Assembly: GCA_019217005.1 (NCBI GenBank)
Contig: JAHBNG010000003.1
Coordinates: 1-64,000, forward strand
Length of the DNA: 64,000 nt
Reading direction: 5' to 3'
DNA from: Chloroflexi bacterium TSY
GTDB lineage: Bacteria; Chloroflexota; Anaerolineae; Caldilineales; Caldilineaceae
The notes under the pieces were generated by a model. That model saw nothing but the letters and a program-made list of their open reading frames with translations, was not told the origin of the DNA and did no database searches. The position numbers and the translations under genes are program-made. Position 1 is the stretch's first letter, and every line of letters starts with the position of its first letter. Positions 37,679-49,277 of the stretch are shown one piece after another.

Positions 37679-37894
37679 ATGTATCTCACCTTAACAAGAA
37701 ACGTTCATCGGGTGAAACTGTGCAAATGCACAATTTTACCGCTGCGTAATGTATTAATAACAGTGGCGTAAGGTGTATCAAAAAATACATAGGGGTGCTC
37801 GTTACAGATTCAAATCCAGTAGTCGCAGCGTCCACAATGGATATCCTGTTCTGATTGAAAATACAATTTAGGAAGTATTCAGAACAATGAGATC

Positions 37895-37933
37895 AATCAA
37901 AAGACCCTGGAGTCAATCCAGGGTCTTTTGATT
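37895..37933. terminator. Strong bidirectional hairpin
   Basis: AATCAAAAGACCCTGGA and TCCAGGGTCTTTTGATT form a 17-bp perfect stem with a 5-base loop and A/T tracts within the arms. Confidence 0.75.
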
Positions 37934-37973
37934 ATCGTTGCAGAGGATGACTCCCCTTACGGCTCGCTAGGAT

Positions 37974-38188
37974 CAGTAGATCCAAATTTCAGGTTTTGAG
38001 AGAGAATTCTGGCTAAACAGTTGACATAAATACAAATTTGCCGGTCGATATCTAGTTTTTGCGTTAGATTTGGGCGATTTTCAGATATGAAATAGGTTGT
38101 TTTCTGTAACCGAAATCTGAATAAATGACTCCAAAATCCCTGCAATCTCGACTGAAAATCGCCAAAAACGCCAAATTTGGATCTACTG
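37974..38188 (+). mobile_element. 215-bp MITE, copy 3
   Basis: Perfect 5-bp duplication AGGAT at both ends. It lies 16 bases after the stop codon of the Sdr-repeat gene. Confidence 0.92.
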
Positions 38189-38204
38189 AGGATAGCGAAT
38201 TTGA

Positions 38205-41200
38205 CTACTCCTGTACCAACGGAAGAAAAACGAAAGTACTTCCATTTGATGTCTCTAATGCAGTCACATCACTGTCCGTCGCATTGCTCGCTGCAGGACT
38301 AGAGCCTTCAGGGAAGAACTCCCGCAGGATCAACGAGCCAAACTGATCGCCAACAGCAAGCGGCTGCGAGCATGAAGTATGGATATTGAGAGACTGATTT
38401 CCAACATTCATCTTTGTTTCAGAACCAAATTTCTTTCCATCTGTTCGAGAAATCGTGAAGGTATCTCCAACGCTGACAGAGTTCGGGTCGACTGAAATTT
38501 TGCTCGCGTCTTTGGTGATAACAACTTGGGCTGGATCACTACCAGGTGTTCCACTACAGTCAAATTTGTTGCCTTGACCGTTGTTGCTAGCCGAGCAAGA
38601 CTCACCCGTGTACTCGAACGTCAGCGCAGTGGGTTTACTATCAGCACATGAGTTACCAGCCGGCGCTTGTTGCACAGTAAGATCGACTGTTGATGAATCC
38701 ATACACATCACCCCATTTGCCAAGGTGCCTTGAGCGACAGCGGTATTGCTGATAGATTGTTCAATCGTCGTCTGCCGTACAAAAGTTTGGCGTTGATCCG
38801 TCAGCAACAAGAACGGTCCAGCAACTGAGCCAAAGATGTCATCCGTGATGTTGACGTTAGACAGATCGTTACCGCTGTTGAAAACTTCGTAGGTCAAGGT
38901 TACCTGCGAATCCATGCGTTGACCATCTGCACCAACCAGAGTCAGGCCACCATAAACATCGCCAAGATTTAACGGCTGCGAACATGACATGTGGATCTCC
39001 AACTGTTGCGTTCCACCAGGACCGTTCAACGTGAGTTTCTTGGCATCATCCCGTTTCGTGCTGAATTCTTCACCTAGCTTAACAGAGAATGTCGCACCTT
39101 TTTTGTTGGTCACCTGAACAGTTATGTTGGTATCCTGTGATGGGTTTGGATCGCTCCCTGAGCATTTTGCCTTGGACCCTTGGGCATTGTTACTTGCACT
39201 ACAGTCACCACCAGTGTAGCGGAACGTTACCTGATCGGGTTTTTTACTCTTGCCCTTGCCTTTCCCTTTGCTACCACAGATGTTGCCTGTGCTTGTGTTA
39301 ATGGTACATTGTTGGGCTGGACCTTGCGGCGCAGGTTCACTTACAATCCGACCATCTTTCTGGACAAAGCTCTCCACAAACCAATTGGGAGATGGATCGC
39401 CCTTATTCGGGTTGGGGTTGCCTGTCACTGGTGGTGAGTTTCCGTCCAACGGTGCAGGTGAACCGGCAGCGAAAATCGCCGAGCAGCTTGTGTGAATGAT
39501 TTCCTCGACGCCATTGATAAAGATCGATGTCTTGGACCCAAGATCATTTGGTCTGGCATCCACTGAGTAGCCATTCTGGGCGGAAAGCTCTGTCACTCCG
39601 GAAACCAGATCCACATTGGTATATGTAGCGTTGCCACCATCCTTACCAGTAAAGACAACTGTGGCACCAGAAATGCTTGGTCCGGTGTAGCGGAAGCGAG
39701 CGGCCGCGATCTTATCGGTGCAGAGTAGATTGTCACTTGGTGGTGCAGCAACTTCACACGTGTGTGTGAGGCTCAAACCACAGACCAACGGCGTTACGAG
39801 ACCAGCATCGTTGGTCAGGTCGTCTTCGCCAGGGGCCAAGTCAATCTGGCCCGTCATGGCCGTTGCGGGGTCGATGTCGCTGTCAGCCGCATCATTGCCA
39901 CCCTGGTTTGCTGGGCTGAAGTTGAAGCCGTTGGGCAGAACGACGCCAATGATATAGCAACCGGCATCCAGATCGCTGAAGAGATAGTTGCCATTGCCAT
40001 CTGTCGTTGTCGTCTGCAAGATAGTGCCGCCACAATCCTTGAGCTGCACGGTCACACCCGATACGCCGGGCTCATTCGGATCTTGAATCCCATCTTGGTC
40101 TTGATCGTTCCAGACTCGATCTCCTAAGGATCCCAAGGATGGCTTCACATGGACACCACCATCCACGGTTCGAATGTCTTCTCCAGGACCTAAGTTGATC
40201 GGATCCGTCATACCAGTGTTTGGATCTCCATCACTATCGACCGCGTCATCATTGCCTTGATCTTTGGGGCTGAAGACGAAGCCGCTGCCGGCAACAAAAC
40301 CAACGATATAACAACCGGCATCTAGGTTGTCAAAGAGATAGAAACCATCCCCCACAGTGGTCGTTGTGGCTAAGATATTGCCGTCGCAATCTTTTAATTC
40401 GACAGGAAGGGATGCAAAACCTGGCTCATTGGGATCCTGAATCCCGTCGCGGTCTAAGTCATTCCAAACTCTGTCACCGATTGAACCCTTTGGCGTAACA
40501 ACTCCGGCATCAATCGTGAGATTGTCTTCACCTTGACTCAAGTTAATCTCATTTGTGAAACCATTGGGTTTGGCGTCACTATCGATCGCGTCATTGTTCC
40601 CTTGGTCTGTTGGGCTAAAGTCTGTGCCATCGGGTTTCACGAACTGCACAAGATAACAACCGGCATCCAACTTGTCAAAGAGATAGAACCCGTTGGCGTC
40701 CGTCACAGTCTGATCCAACCAACTGCGATCACAAGCGCGCAGCTTGACAGTCACGCCTGAAATTCCTGGTTCGTTGGGATCTTGGATCCCGTCTCCATCT
40801 GTATCCGACCAAACGCGGTCGCCGATCGAGCCTTTCTTGGTTGGCATGATTAGACCGGCGTCATTTGTCAAGTCCGTCTGACCTGGGGATAGGTGAATTG
40901 GACCGGTGTATCCGGTGCTTGGATCGACATCGCTGTCTTTGGCGTCATTGCCACCCTGATTGGGAATCGTAAATTCCTTACCATCTGGCAGAATGAACTG
41001 TACAAAGTAAGTCTCTCGTGGATCGAGTCGCTCCGCAAGATACTTCCCATTCGCATCAGTCAGGGCCGTGCAGACTTTGGTATCGGGTGCCCCATTGCCA
41101 TCGCTGTCGATGCGGACATTGACCCGCACCCCCGAAACACCAGGTTCACCAGGATCCTGGATTCCATCTCTATCTAGATCGTCAAAGACGAAATCGCCCA

Positions 41201-41859
41201 GGGCAGAAAGCTTTTTATAACCGAAACTGATTCCAGTCAAGTTATCTCCCTTTTGAACGGAGATGGGGGTTGAGTCGTCTAGCACACCATCTGGGTCGAA
41301 AGATGCGATCATGCTATCTGGGATATTTTGTGGATAAAGTTCGACAGTGTAGTCACCTGCCGCAACATTTGTGAACTGATAACTTCCATTATTGTCCGTA
41401 TCAACTACTTGCAGCAGATTCCCTTGTGGATCATATAAACAGACTTTGACATTGGGAAGCCCGGGATCGGTTGGGGTGTCAGTGCCGTCACAATCTGCAT
41501 CATCTACGATCCGGCCCGAAATGGTTGCATCGCCGCCAGATGAGGTTTCGTCAGCTGCAGTTGCAGGACTGTGATTTCCTATCGCAAACATACTTGCTGT
41601 CGTTAGGATTGCCATGGTCATAATAACCGTCAATGCAAGTGCGATTTTTGCGCTTTTACGCACTTGAGCGGTTATACCTGGAACAGATTTGGGGGTGGTT
41701 CATTTTAGGCGGACAATTAGGTTTACATTTTTGCAAAGAGAAAAGATGTTTATATTTTCTACTTTGAGCCATGCTCAGGCAGAAAATGACCTCATATAGA
41801 TTTTTATTTATGTATCAAAAGTGTAAACCTAATTCTGAACCACCCCCAGATTTGTCCAT
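38205..41859 (-). CDS. Large SdrD-B-repeat surface protein (start split by a MITE)
   Basis: The uninterrupted frame runs from 41663 (1152 residues). The true start is probably the ATG at 41859 (CAGGAG upstream): MDKS is followed, after removal of the MITE at 41692-41846 and one 8-bp duplication, by VPGITAQVRKSAKIALALTVIMTMAIL, a signal peptide. Five SdrD-B-type repeats (about 45-625; each with GDRVWNDLDRDGIQDPNEPG.. and a GCYIVGF-type strand) are followed by three cysteine-containing domains with FxYTG..C motifs (about 640-1120). It ends in TFVFLPLVQE. The repeats have Asp-rich Ca-binding-like loops. Probably cell-surface exposed; ligand unknown. Confidence 0.85.
41692..41846 (-). mobile_element. 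155-bp MITE (type A) in the Sdr gene start
   Basis: GGGGTGGTTC...GAACCACCCC, flanked by the 8-bp duplication CAGATTTG. It separates the ribosome site and first four codons from the rest of the gene. Confidence 0.9.
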
Positions 41860-42237
41860 AAAAATACTCCTGTAGGTTCAATCTAAACATCTTTTTGGGA
41901 TGAGTCATATCATTGCTGGCCAAATTCATTCGTTCAATCTTTGTTCGTATTTATCTCATCTGGTTCTCCTGTATTGTGTACAACGTTCAAAGGTGGACTA
42001 CCACAAATCATGTAAAAGCTATTTGATCTCTCAGATGGAAAGTGAATTTACACCTAATGCGGGAGCCCACTCGTTCAAACGAGGAATTCTTACGTAAGAG
42101 GATGAATTTGTCATTGCACTACGCATATACAGTCGCGGCGTAGGGAAATAAAATACAGCTTTTTCCAAATTAAACTGTTTTGTTCGAAACAGTATGTCGG
42201 TCGTATGAATTCCGTATGCTGAACCGAAGAAAAAAAA
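41860..42237. other. Intergenic region upstream of the Sdr gene
   Basis: AT-rich, no gene supported. Probably holds the promoter of the Sdr gene (minus strand); no clear hexamers assigned. Confidence 0.3.
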
Positions 42238-42361
42238 CAGTTACAGCAAAAGTCGGGTACAGAAATATTATGACAAGTAAATGATTGCGACCAAAAAGAG
42301 ATAAATTGAAGACCTCCGGAAGAAAAGGCTAGAATAGGAGAGGCCAAGGAGGTCCGGAAAA

Positions 42362-43939
42362 ATGCGCAAAAAGAAGGAGAAGCAGGTAGAGAAACGATAC
42401 TACCGACCAACAAAGAAGCGCTGTCCGAACTGCAAAAGCAAACTGAAAAGAAGCTATAAATTATGGCATAAGTATCTGGAAACACTGGAGGGCAGATATT
42501 ATGTGGTAAGTCATGGATATCGGTGTCAAAATGAGAACTGCTTGCAGCAAGAAGTGGTCTATCGTTCCCAAGAAGCAGAAGAGTTGGGTGTACCCGAATG
42601 CGGTTATGGGTTAGATGTAATCGTCGAAATAGGATACCAACGATTTTGGCATCAACGAAGAGTGGCCGAAATCCATAAAGGACTAAAAGAGCGGATAACG
42701 ATATCTGAAAGACAAGTGCTGAACTTAATCGGTACATTTTTAGCCTTGTTGCGAGCTGGACAGCCAGCGAAGGTAGTAAACCAGCAGAAAAAATGGAAAA
42801 GGTTGGGCGGACTAATCCTCTCCATAGATGGGATGCAACCAGAGAAAGGAAGTCCAGCGCTCTATGTGGTTCGAGAAGTCCAGTTAGACATCACTTTGAT
42901 GGCAGAAGTGTTGGAATCAGGGACTCACAAGACTCAGTAGATCCAAATTTCAGGTTTTGAGAGAGAATTCTGGCTAAACAGTTGACATAAATACAAATTT
43001 GCCGGTCGATATCTAGTTTTTGCGTTAGATTTGGGCGATTTTCAGATATGAAATAGGTTGTTTTCTGTAACCGAAATCTGAATAAATGACTCCAAAATCC
43101 CTGCAATCTCGACTGAAAATCGCCAAAAACGCCAAATTTGGATCTACTGATACTCGCTATCTGCGGTTCACTTTATTGACAAGAGGATTGGCTCCTTTTG
43201 AATTAGGTGGCTTACAGATGGTTCAACAATTAATCACGATTGAAGCATCATTATTACGGGCTCAGGAAAAAGGGGGCATCCGTTACTGACCCGCTTAATC
43301 AAGATTGCTGGTTTTCATCGTTTTTGCACTGTTCAAGCCAACCGCTTACGACGGCAACTTGGGTGGTTGGTGGCACTCCAACGGCTTTTGTCGCCTGACT
43401 CTCAAGCCGACGACCAGGTACAGGTCACTGCTCATTCCGTTGCATCAGCTGTTGATCAATATTTAGTCGCACTGACACAGGATACGACTCTCGATGACGC
43501 AGATCGCTCGATTGTTCAGCATATCAACACAACATTTCGCAACCGTTGGTGGGGGCTCTTTGTCTGCTACGATGTCTCGGGTCTTCCTTCCACTAACAAT
43601 GCCCTGGAGGGCTTCTTTGGCCGCTTGAAAACCAATCAACGACTTATCACTGGACGCAAAAGTGTTAATAACTTCGTCCTTCGCTATGGCTCTTTTGCTG
43701 CCTTCGTCGATCCGACTGAAACCAAAGACGAATTGCTCTTCCGGCTGCGATCCGTTGACCGGTCCGCTTATTTATTTGAACGGCAACGTTTACATTCGAT
43801 CCTGGCTGAACGCAAAGATTATTTTCGCTTTTGCCATCACCTTGATTCAGTCGTTTCTGAACTTGAAATTGCTTGGGAGTCTGCTCTTCTTTCAAATACA
43901 AATCGTCATGATTCTGACTCCCCTTCTAACTCAACATAA
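42362..43939 (+). pseudogene. Transposase of the CAGTTACAGC-type IS, split and frameshifted
   Basis: The N-terminal part (42362-42934) has two CxxC pairs (CPNCKSKL; CQNENC) and LILSIDGMQPEKG with a likely catalytic Asp. It rejoins at 43155 (HKT-RYLRFTLL) when MITE copy 4 is removed. A shift at AAAAAGGGGG near 43270 leads to the C-terminal part (to 43939) with GLPSTNNALEGFFGRLKTNQR, holding the likely catalytic Glu. Family not assigned. Confidence 0.75.
42935..43149 (+). mobile_element. 215-bp MITE, copy 4
   Basis: Inserted in the IS transposase; flanks AGACT and ATACT (5-bp duplication with one mismatch). Confidence 0.88.
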
Positions 43940-43973
43940 TAAATTTGTACCCGACTTTTGCTGTAACTGAAAA

Positions 43974-44015
43974 AAAACGTCCGACTTTCAGCTAGAAGTC
44001 GGACGTTTTTTGGCT
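43974..44015. terminator. Bidirectional terminator after the subtilase gene
   Basis: AAAAAACGTCCGACTT and AAGTCGGACGTTTTTT form a stem of about 16 bp with an 8-base loop, with A- and T-runs on the outer sides. It serves the minus-strand subtilase gene. The adjacent IS is inserted in its A-run. Confidence 0.8.
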
Positions 44016-44190
44016 CAATCGGTTTCAGGGTGAAAATATTCATTCCATCCTGAAGCAAGTCATTTTTAGAACATAAGTTTTTTCAACTCAGTCAACGATT
44101 TCTCATAAATCGTAGCATATCCTCCAAATTGCTCTTGATTGTGGCTGCATATAGATAACTTCAGAACATTGAGTTATCTAATCTCTGAGT

Positions 44191-45564
44191 TCATTTATAA
44201 GTGGTCAAGGGTAAGAAAGTTTGATATCTGTCATTCACAATTCTAGGAGTTGAGATGAGCTCCGATGATGCTCCTGCGATTCCTTCGGGAATGAACTCTC
44301 TGAGAATCAGACTCCCAAATTGATCACCTTCACCCAGCAGTTGCTTGCAGGACGTATCTATTTCCAGGGTTTGCAACTCGCGGTCACCTTGTCTAATCTC
44401 AAGTTTGAGTTCGTCTTTAAGCTTTTGGTTGTCTTTGGAGGAGATCGTTACAAGGTCGCCCATATTGATAGATTGTCCTTCTGGAGAAATCTTCATATAC
44501 TTGACATCTTTTTTCAGTATCATCTCAATAGACTGTGCCTCGAAGGGATCGTCACTACATTTGAACTTCCCATTTTGGTCATTGCTCGTTGCCAAACAGG
44601 ATTCGCCGGTATACTCAAAGGTCAGAGAGATTGGTTTGCCGTTGGGACAAATCAATTTGTCATTAAGCTTCTTTTTGATGGCTTTTTCGACTTCAATGAA
44701 TCCTTTTTTCACTTTGAGCTTCAATTTGAGATCTTTAGTCTCAGTCAAAACAATTTGGCGAATACAATCAGGTGAACACGCGTTTCTCTGTAACAACAAG
44801 GCTGCTTCACCAGATACCAATGGCGCAGCCATCGATGTTCCGCTCCACCATGCATAATTATTGTCATAATAAGTTGAGTAAATATATTCACCCGGTGCAA
44901 AGACATCCACAAGCGCTTGATATGGTACTGAAAATTCAGAGATTTTTTCACAGAAATCAATTGAACCCACTGACAATACACCTTCAAAACTCGCTGGATA
45001 CGCCAAGCCAGATTCGTATCCATTAGCGGCGGTTACGATTATTACATTCCGGTCAATGGCATGTTGAATAGCGATCTCAAAAATGTGGGAATATATGTTG
45101 GCACTAAAGCTGAGGTTGAGCACCTGAGCGCCATGATCAACTGCATAAACGATCCCCTGAACAATATCAAAAATTGTGCCGCCGCCGTCACTGTTCAGCA
45201 CCCGAATCGGCAGTAGCTGGGCATGAGGCGCAACGTCCGCAATCAGGCCTGTTACATGAGTTCCATGACCAGTTCCTTCATCAATATCCCCATCTTCATC
45301 TTCATCAATGTTATTAGGGCGATCGTCTGGCCAAAAATCGTTATCAACAAAATCATAACCTGGAAGCAAATGTCCAGACAAGGCTGTATGATCCATGTCG
45401 ACGCCTGTATCTAATATGGCGATGGTAATTCCCGCACCCGTTGCATATTTATGTGCTTTGTCGATTTTTGATTTTTTCTGCCCCCATTTGGTCCATTTTT
45501 CGTCGAACTGTTCTGGTGAATCAACGACTAACACATTCTCTGCGAATTTAGACATTTCCTTTTC
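44191..45564 (-). CDS. Subtilisin-like serine protease (S8), catalytic and C-terminal part
   Basis: The frame from 45555 encodes 454 residues: Asp49 in ILDTGVDMDHT, His97 in GHGTHVTGLIAD, the oxyanion-region AANG and catalytic Ser in SGTSMAAPLVSG (about 240). After the catalytic domain comes a FEYTGESC domain (about 320-430) closely like the last domain of the Sdr protein, then the tail TFLPLTTYK. The natural gene is longer: removing IS copies 4 and 5 and the nested MITEs joins it in frame to the pro-region and signal peptide up to the ATG at 49313. As it stands it lacks a signal peptide. Confidence 0.9.
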   Translation of the reverse strand, partial: EKEMSKFAENVLVVDSPEQFDEKWTKWGQKKSKIDKAHKYATGAGITIAILDTGVDMDHTALSGHLLPGYDFVDNDFWPDDRPNNIDEDEDGDIDEGTGHGTHVTGLIADVAPHAQLLPIRVLNSDGGGTIFDIVQGIVYAVDHGAQVLNLSFSANIYSHIFEIAIQHAIDRNVIIVTAANGYESGLAYPASFEGVLSVGSIDFCEKISEFSVPYQALVDVFAPGEYIYSTYYDNNYAWWSGTSMAAPLVSGEAALLLQRNACSPDCIRQIVLTETKDLKLKLKVKKGFIEVEKAIKKKLNDKLICPNGKPISLTFEYTGESCLATSNDQNGKFKCSDDPFEAQSIEMILKKDVKYMKISPEGQSINMGDLVTISSKDNQKLKDELKLEIRQGDRELQTLEIDTSCKQLLGEGDQFGSLILREFIPEGIAGASSELISTPRIVNDRYQTFLPLTTYK

Positions 45565-47066
45565 ACTTTACTTTCTGGTAAAAGAAAAGAGATGAGGTGA
45601 AAAATGTGACAAAAAGCGGTTAGCAGTTCATCCTAAAGGTAGAGAACCCAAAAAGGAGGAAGGAATGCTAACCGCGCCAGAAATAACTATAGCAGTACTG
45701 ATGAATGTATTGCAAGTAACGCCGATGGGAACAAACGTAAATGTAATGCGTCTGATGTGGGCAATGCTGAATGGGTCGTTTCTGAAAAGTCGAGGAGCAA
45801 TCCATAGCGCATTGAAAGAAAGCGGGTTTGAAGATGAGGAGCTCCGGCGAAGCTGGTGGAGCTTTCGATATGGATCATGGGATATCACAAGTCTGCTGGG
45901 GTCGTGGCAAGAAGAAGTGGAAAGGGGAATGGGAGGCAAAAAAGTTAGAAGGGTACCGAGTGAAAAGCATAGATATCACAGGGTTCTGGCGACCGAAGCT
46001 GCAAGGGAAAGTGAACCGACTCTATAACTCAACGGCTCGTCGGGCATTGCCCGCGCTCATCTTTGGAGTGATGATAAGCTCGGGGGGAGATAGGCGGGAA
46101 GCGAGTGCCACTGCTCAAGGCAATCATGAGATGCACGGTTGGAACAAAGGAAAGTGAGTTTCGGAAAAAGCTGCTGAAAGAGACGAAGAAATCACTGGAG
46201 TCAGACGAAGTGGCGGTGGTCGATGCCGGGTTTACAATCAGAGAAATGCTAGAAAGCGGCATAGACCGATTTGTCCTGCGGGAAGCGATTAACTGCACAG
46301 TGCGCCGCAATGAGTTCCCCAAACGCAAAGAAAAAAGGCAGACCACCTGAATATGGTGATATTGTGCGTCCGCTCTCTCGCAGCTATAAGGGAAAGCGAC
46401 TCGAGGCTACAACTCCGGACTCGTCTGGTCGCTTTCTCTATAGTGGTCGCCTGATTTGCTATCAAGCATGGCACAATCTCGTCCCCAGAACAACCAAGGT
46501 GGATACAGCCAACCGTACCTACTCGATTTACGTCATTCAGGATCCGGCCTACAACACACCTTTGGTTTTGGCGACCGTTATGACTTTGCAGCCTGAAACC
46601 ATTTATCTTGTCTACCTGGAACGCTGGCCTGTTGAACATCCCCCCTTGGCTTCCAAGCAGATGATTGGCTTACATCGTCAATTTGTTCATGCCGATGAGG
46701 CTTGTTTCCGCTTACCTGAACTGGGGCTGCTGCTGGCAATCTTCTTTCCCATTTAGCCGCTTCTCTTCCTCCCATACCGACTGGCTACTGGGATCGAGAG
46801 CCTCAATCCACTCCCGGCAGGCTGCGCCGTGTTCTCTCGAGTGCTCTTTTTCCAACTCCTGACCAACTCGACCCTGACTTTCGGAAAAAGGCCTCGGTTT
46901 CACACCATTTACCTAAAGGCGTTCTCGCTCATCGCCGCCTCAATGCCGCTGCTTAAACTAGCCGAGCACTATTTTTACATTTTATCCCGTTTTTTCAGGG
47001 TGGATTCTTTTTTCCGCCCCTTTCGGTTTGCCCTTTGTCACTCAAGCCTTTACCAGAAAGTAAAGT
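45565..47066 (+). mobile_element. ACTTTACTTTCTGG-type IS, copy 4
   Basis: 1502 bp in the subtilase gene. The left flank ends TTTTC and the right flank starts TTC; reading-frame reconstruction supports a 5-bp duplication shortened by two T. Confidence 0.9.
45665..46956 (+). pseudogene. Transposase of IS copy 4, frameshifted
   Basis: Same family as copy 2. Frame changes near 45920, 46085 (GGGGGGA run), 46330 and 46730. Confidence 0.75.
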
Positions 47067-47112
47067 TTCACACTTATTTGGTTTGCCGTCATCCTTTTCC
47101 CCTTTGTCACCA

Positions 47113-47419
47113 GGGGTGGTTCAGAATTAGGTTTACACTTTTGATACATAGACAAAAATCTATATGAGGTCATTTTCTGCCTGAGCATGGCTCAAATTAG
47201 AAAATATAAACATCTTTTCTCGGGGTGGTTCAAAATTAGGTTTACACTTTTGATATATAGACAAAAATCTATATGAGACCGTTTTCTCTCTGAGAACCGG
47301 CGAAATCAGAGAATATAAACGTTCTTTCTGTTTCTAAAAGTGTAAACCTATCTATCCAGCTAAAATGAACCACCCCCTTTTCTCTTTGCAAAAATGTAAA
47401 CCTAATTCTGAACCACCCC
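47113..47419 (+). mobile_element. 155-bp-family MITE (outer, type A) with a nested MITE
   Basis: 8-bp duplication TGTCACCA at both ends. Without the inner element it is 144 bp, 11 shorter than the full type A. Confidence 0.92.
47222..47376 (+). mobile_element. 155-bp MITE (inner, type B)
   Basis: Inserted in the outer MITE; 8-bp duplication CTTTTCTC on both sides, matching the uninterrupted sequence at 51480-51500. Confidence 0.95.
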
Positions 47420-47791
47420 TGTCACCATTCCCATTATCCTCACCATCTCCACTACCAGAACCAAAATAACGCCGGAGTGCTTCCGCATCATTGGTCGAAG
47501 CACCATAAGTGGTCTTCTGAGCCTCAAACGTACTCAACTGGGTCTCAATTTCGACCGACAATGTTCGAGCATCTTGCGTAAGATCATTGAATGATTGAGC
47601 TCCAGTCCCTTGATAGCGATAGACTCCTAGAGAATCGATGGAATCGAGCAAAGTCATATCGTGATCCCATCCGAACTGAACAGCTTCAACGCCAGAGGTT
47701 AGTTGGACAATCAAAACGACCGGCTGAGACGCAACTGCTGAATATGGCACTATAGTGACGAGAAGGACAACAATTGTGAGAATAGATATCA

Positions 47792-49277
47792 ACTTTACTT
47801 TCTGGTAAAGGCTTGAGTGACAAAGGGCAAACCGAAAGGGGCGGAAAAAAGAATCCACCCTGAAAAAACGGGATAAAATGTAAAAATAGTGCTCGGCTAG
47901 TTTAAGCAGCGGCATTGAGGCGGCGATGAGCGAGAACGCCTTTAGGAAATGGTGAAACCGAGGCCTTTTTCCGAAAGTCAGGTCGAGTTGGTCAGGAGTT
48001 GGAAAAGAGCACTCGAGAGAACACGCGCAGCCTGCCGGGAGTGGATTGAGGCTCTCGATCCCAGTAGCCAGTCGGTATGGGAGGAAGAGAAGCGGCTAAA
48101 TGGGAAAGAAGATTGCCAGCAAGCAGCCCCAGTTCAGGTAAGCGGAAACAAGCCTCATCGGCATGAACAAATTGACGATGTAAGCCAATCATCTGCTTGG
48201 AAGCCAAGGGGGGATGTTCAACAGGCCAGCGTTCCAGGTAGACAAGATAAATGGTTTCAGGCTGCAAAGTCATAACGGTCGCCAAAACCAAAGGTGTGTT
48301 GTAGGCCGGATCCTGAATGACGTAAATCGAGTAGGTACGGTTGGCTGTATCCACCTTGGTTGTTCTGGGGACGAGATTGTGCCATGCTTGATAGCAAATC
48401 AGGCGACCACTATAGAGAAAGCGACCAGACGAGTCCGGAGTTGTAGCCTCGAGTCGCTTTCCTTATAGCTGCGAGAGCGGACGCACAATATCACCATATT
48501 CAGGTGGTCTGCCTTTTCTTTGCGTTTGGGGAACTCATTGCGGCGCACTGTGCAGTTAATGGCTTCCCGCAGGACAAATCGGTCTATGCCGCTTTCTAGC
48601 ATTTCTCTGATTGTAAACCCGGCATCGACCACCGCCACTTCGTCTGACTCCAGTGATTTCTTCGTCTCTGTCAGCAGCTTTTTCCGAAACTCACTTTCCT
48701 TTGTTCCAACCGTGCATCTCATGATTGCCTTGAGCAGTGGCACTGCTTCCCGCCTATCTCCCCGAGCTTATCATCACTCCAAAGATGAGCGCGGCAATGC
48801 CACGAGCCGTTGAGTTATAGAGTCGGTTCACTTTCCCTTGCAGCTTCGGTCGCCAGAACCCTGTGATATCTATGCTTTTCACTCGGTACCCTTCTAACTT
48901 TTTTTGCCTCCCATTCCCTTTCCACTTCTTCTTGCCACGACCCCAGCAGACTTGTGATATCCCATGATCCATATCGAAAGCTCCACCAGCTTCGCCGGAG
49001 CTCCTCATCTTCAAACCCGCTTTCTTTCAATGCGCTATGGATTGCTCCTCGACTTTTCAGAAACGACCCATTCAGCATTGCCCACATCAGACGCATTACA
49101 TTTACGTTTGTTCCCATCGGCGTTACTTGCAATACATTCATCAGTACTGCTATAGTTATTTCTGGCGCGGTTAGCATTCCTTCCTCCTTTTTGGGTTCTC
49201 TACCTTTAGGATGAACTGCTAACCGCTTTTTGTCACATTTCTCACCTCATCTCTTTTCTTTTACCAGAAAGTAAAGT
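47792..49277 (-). mobile_element. ACTTTACTTTCTGG-type IS, copy 5
   Basis: 1486 bp, inserted in the signal-peptide codons of the subtilase gene. No target duplication is visible. Its 5' flank CATTTCCTTTTC is identical to that of copy 4. Confidence 0.9.
47902..49177 (-). pseudogene. Transposase of IS copy 5, frameshifted
   Basis: Same family; many one-base losses relative to copy 2 (near 47950, 48030, 48745, 48795 and 48915). Confidence 0.75.

Larger units (their letters stand above)
42238..43969 (+). mobile_element. Complete IS with 24-bp ends, carrying a MITE
   Basis: Ends CAGTTACAGCAAAAGTCGGG and CCCGACTTTTGCTGTAACTG are perfect inverted repeats extending to TGTACA-type sequence. Both sides abut A-runs (AAAAAAA), so the duplication lies in the A-tract of a terminator. 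Length without the MITE is about 1512 bp. Confidence 0.85.
47067..47791 (-). pseudogene. Subtilase pro-region fragment between IS copies 4 and 5
   Basis: Minus strand: signal-peptide core LISILTIVVLLVTIVPYSAVA, then an I9-like pro-region (QPVVLIVQLTSGVEAVQFG...LGVYRYQGTGAQ) and a Gly/Asp/Asn linker. It is interrupted by nested MITEs (47113-47419) and continues GDKGEKDDGKPNKCE to 47067, exactly in frame with the catalytic part. Confidence 0.8.

Noticed and set aside
37790..37850. tRNA-like sequence (GATTCAAATCCAG)
   Set aside because: A T-arm-like string occurs, but no D-arm, anticodon arm or acceptor could be paired around it.
38408..41574. Plus-strand frames across the Sdr gene
   Set aside because: They are shadows of a repetitive minus-strand gene with no ribosome sites or recognisable domains.
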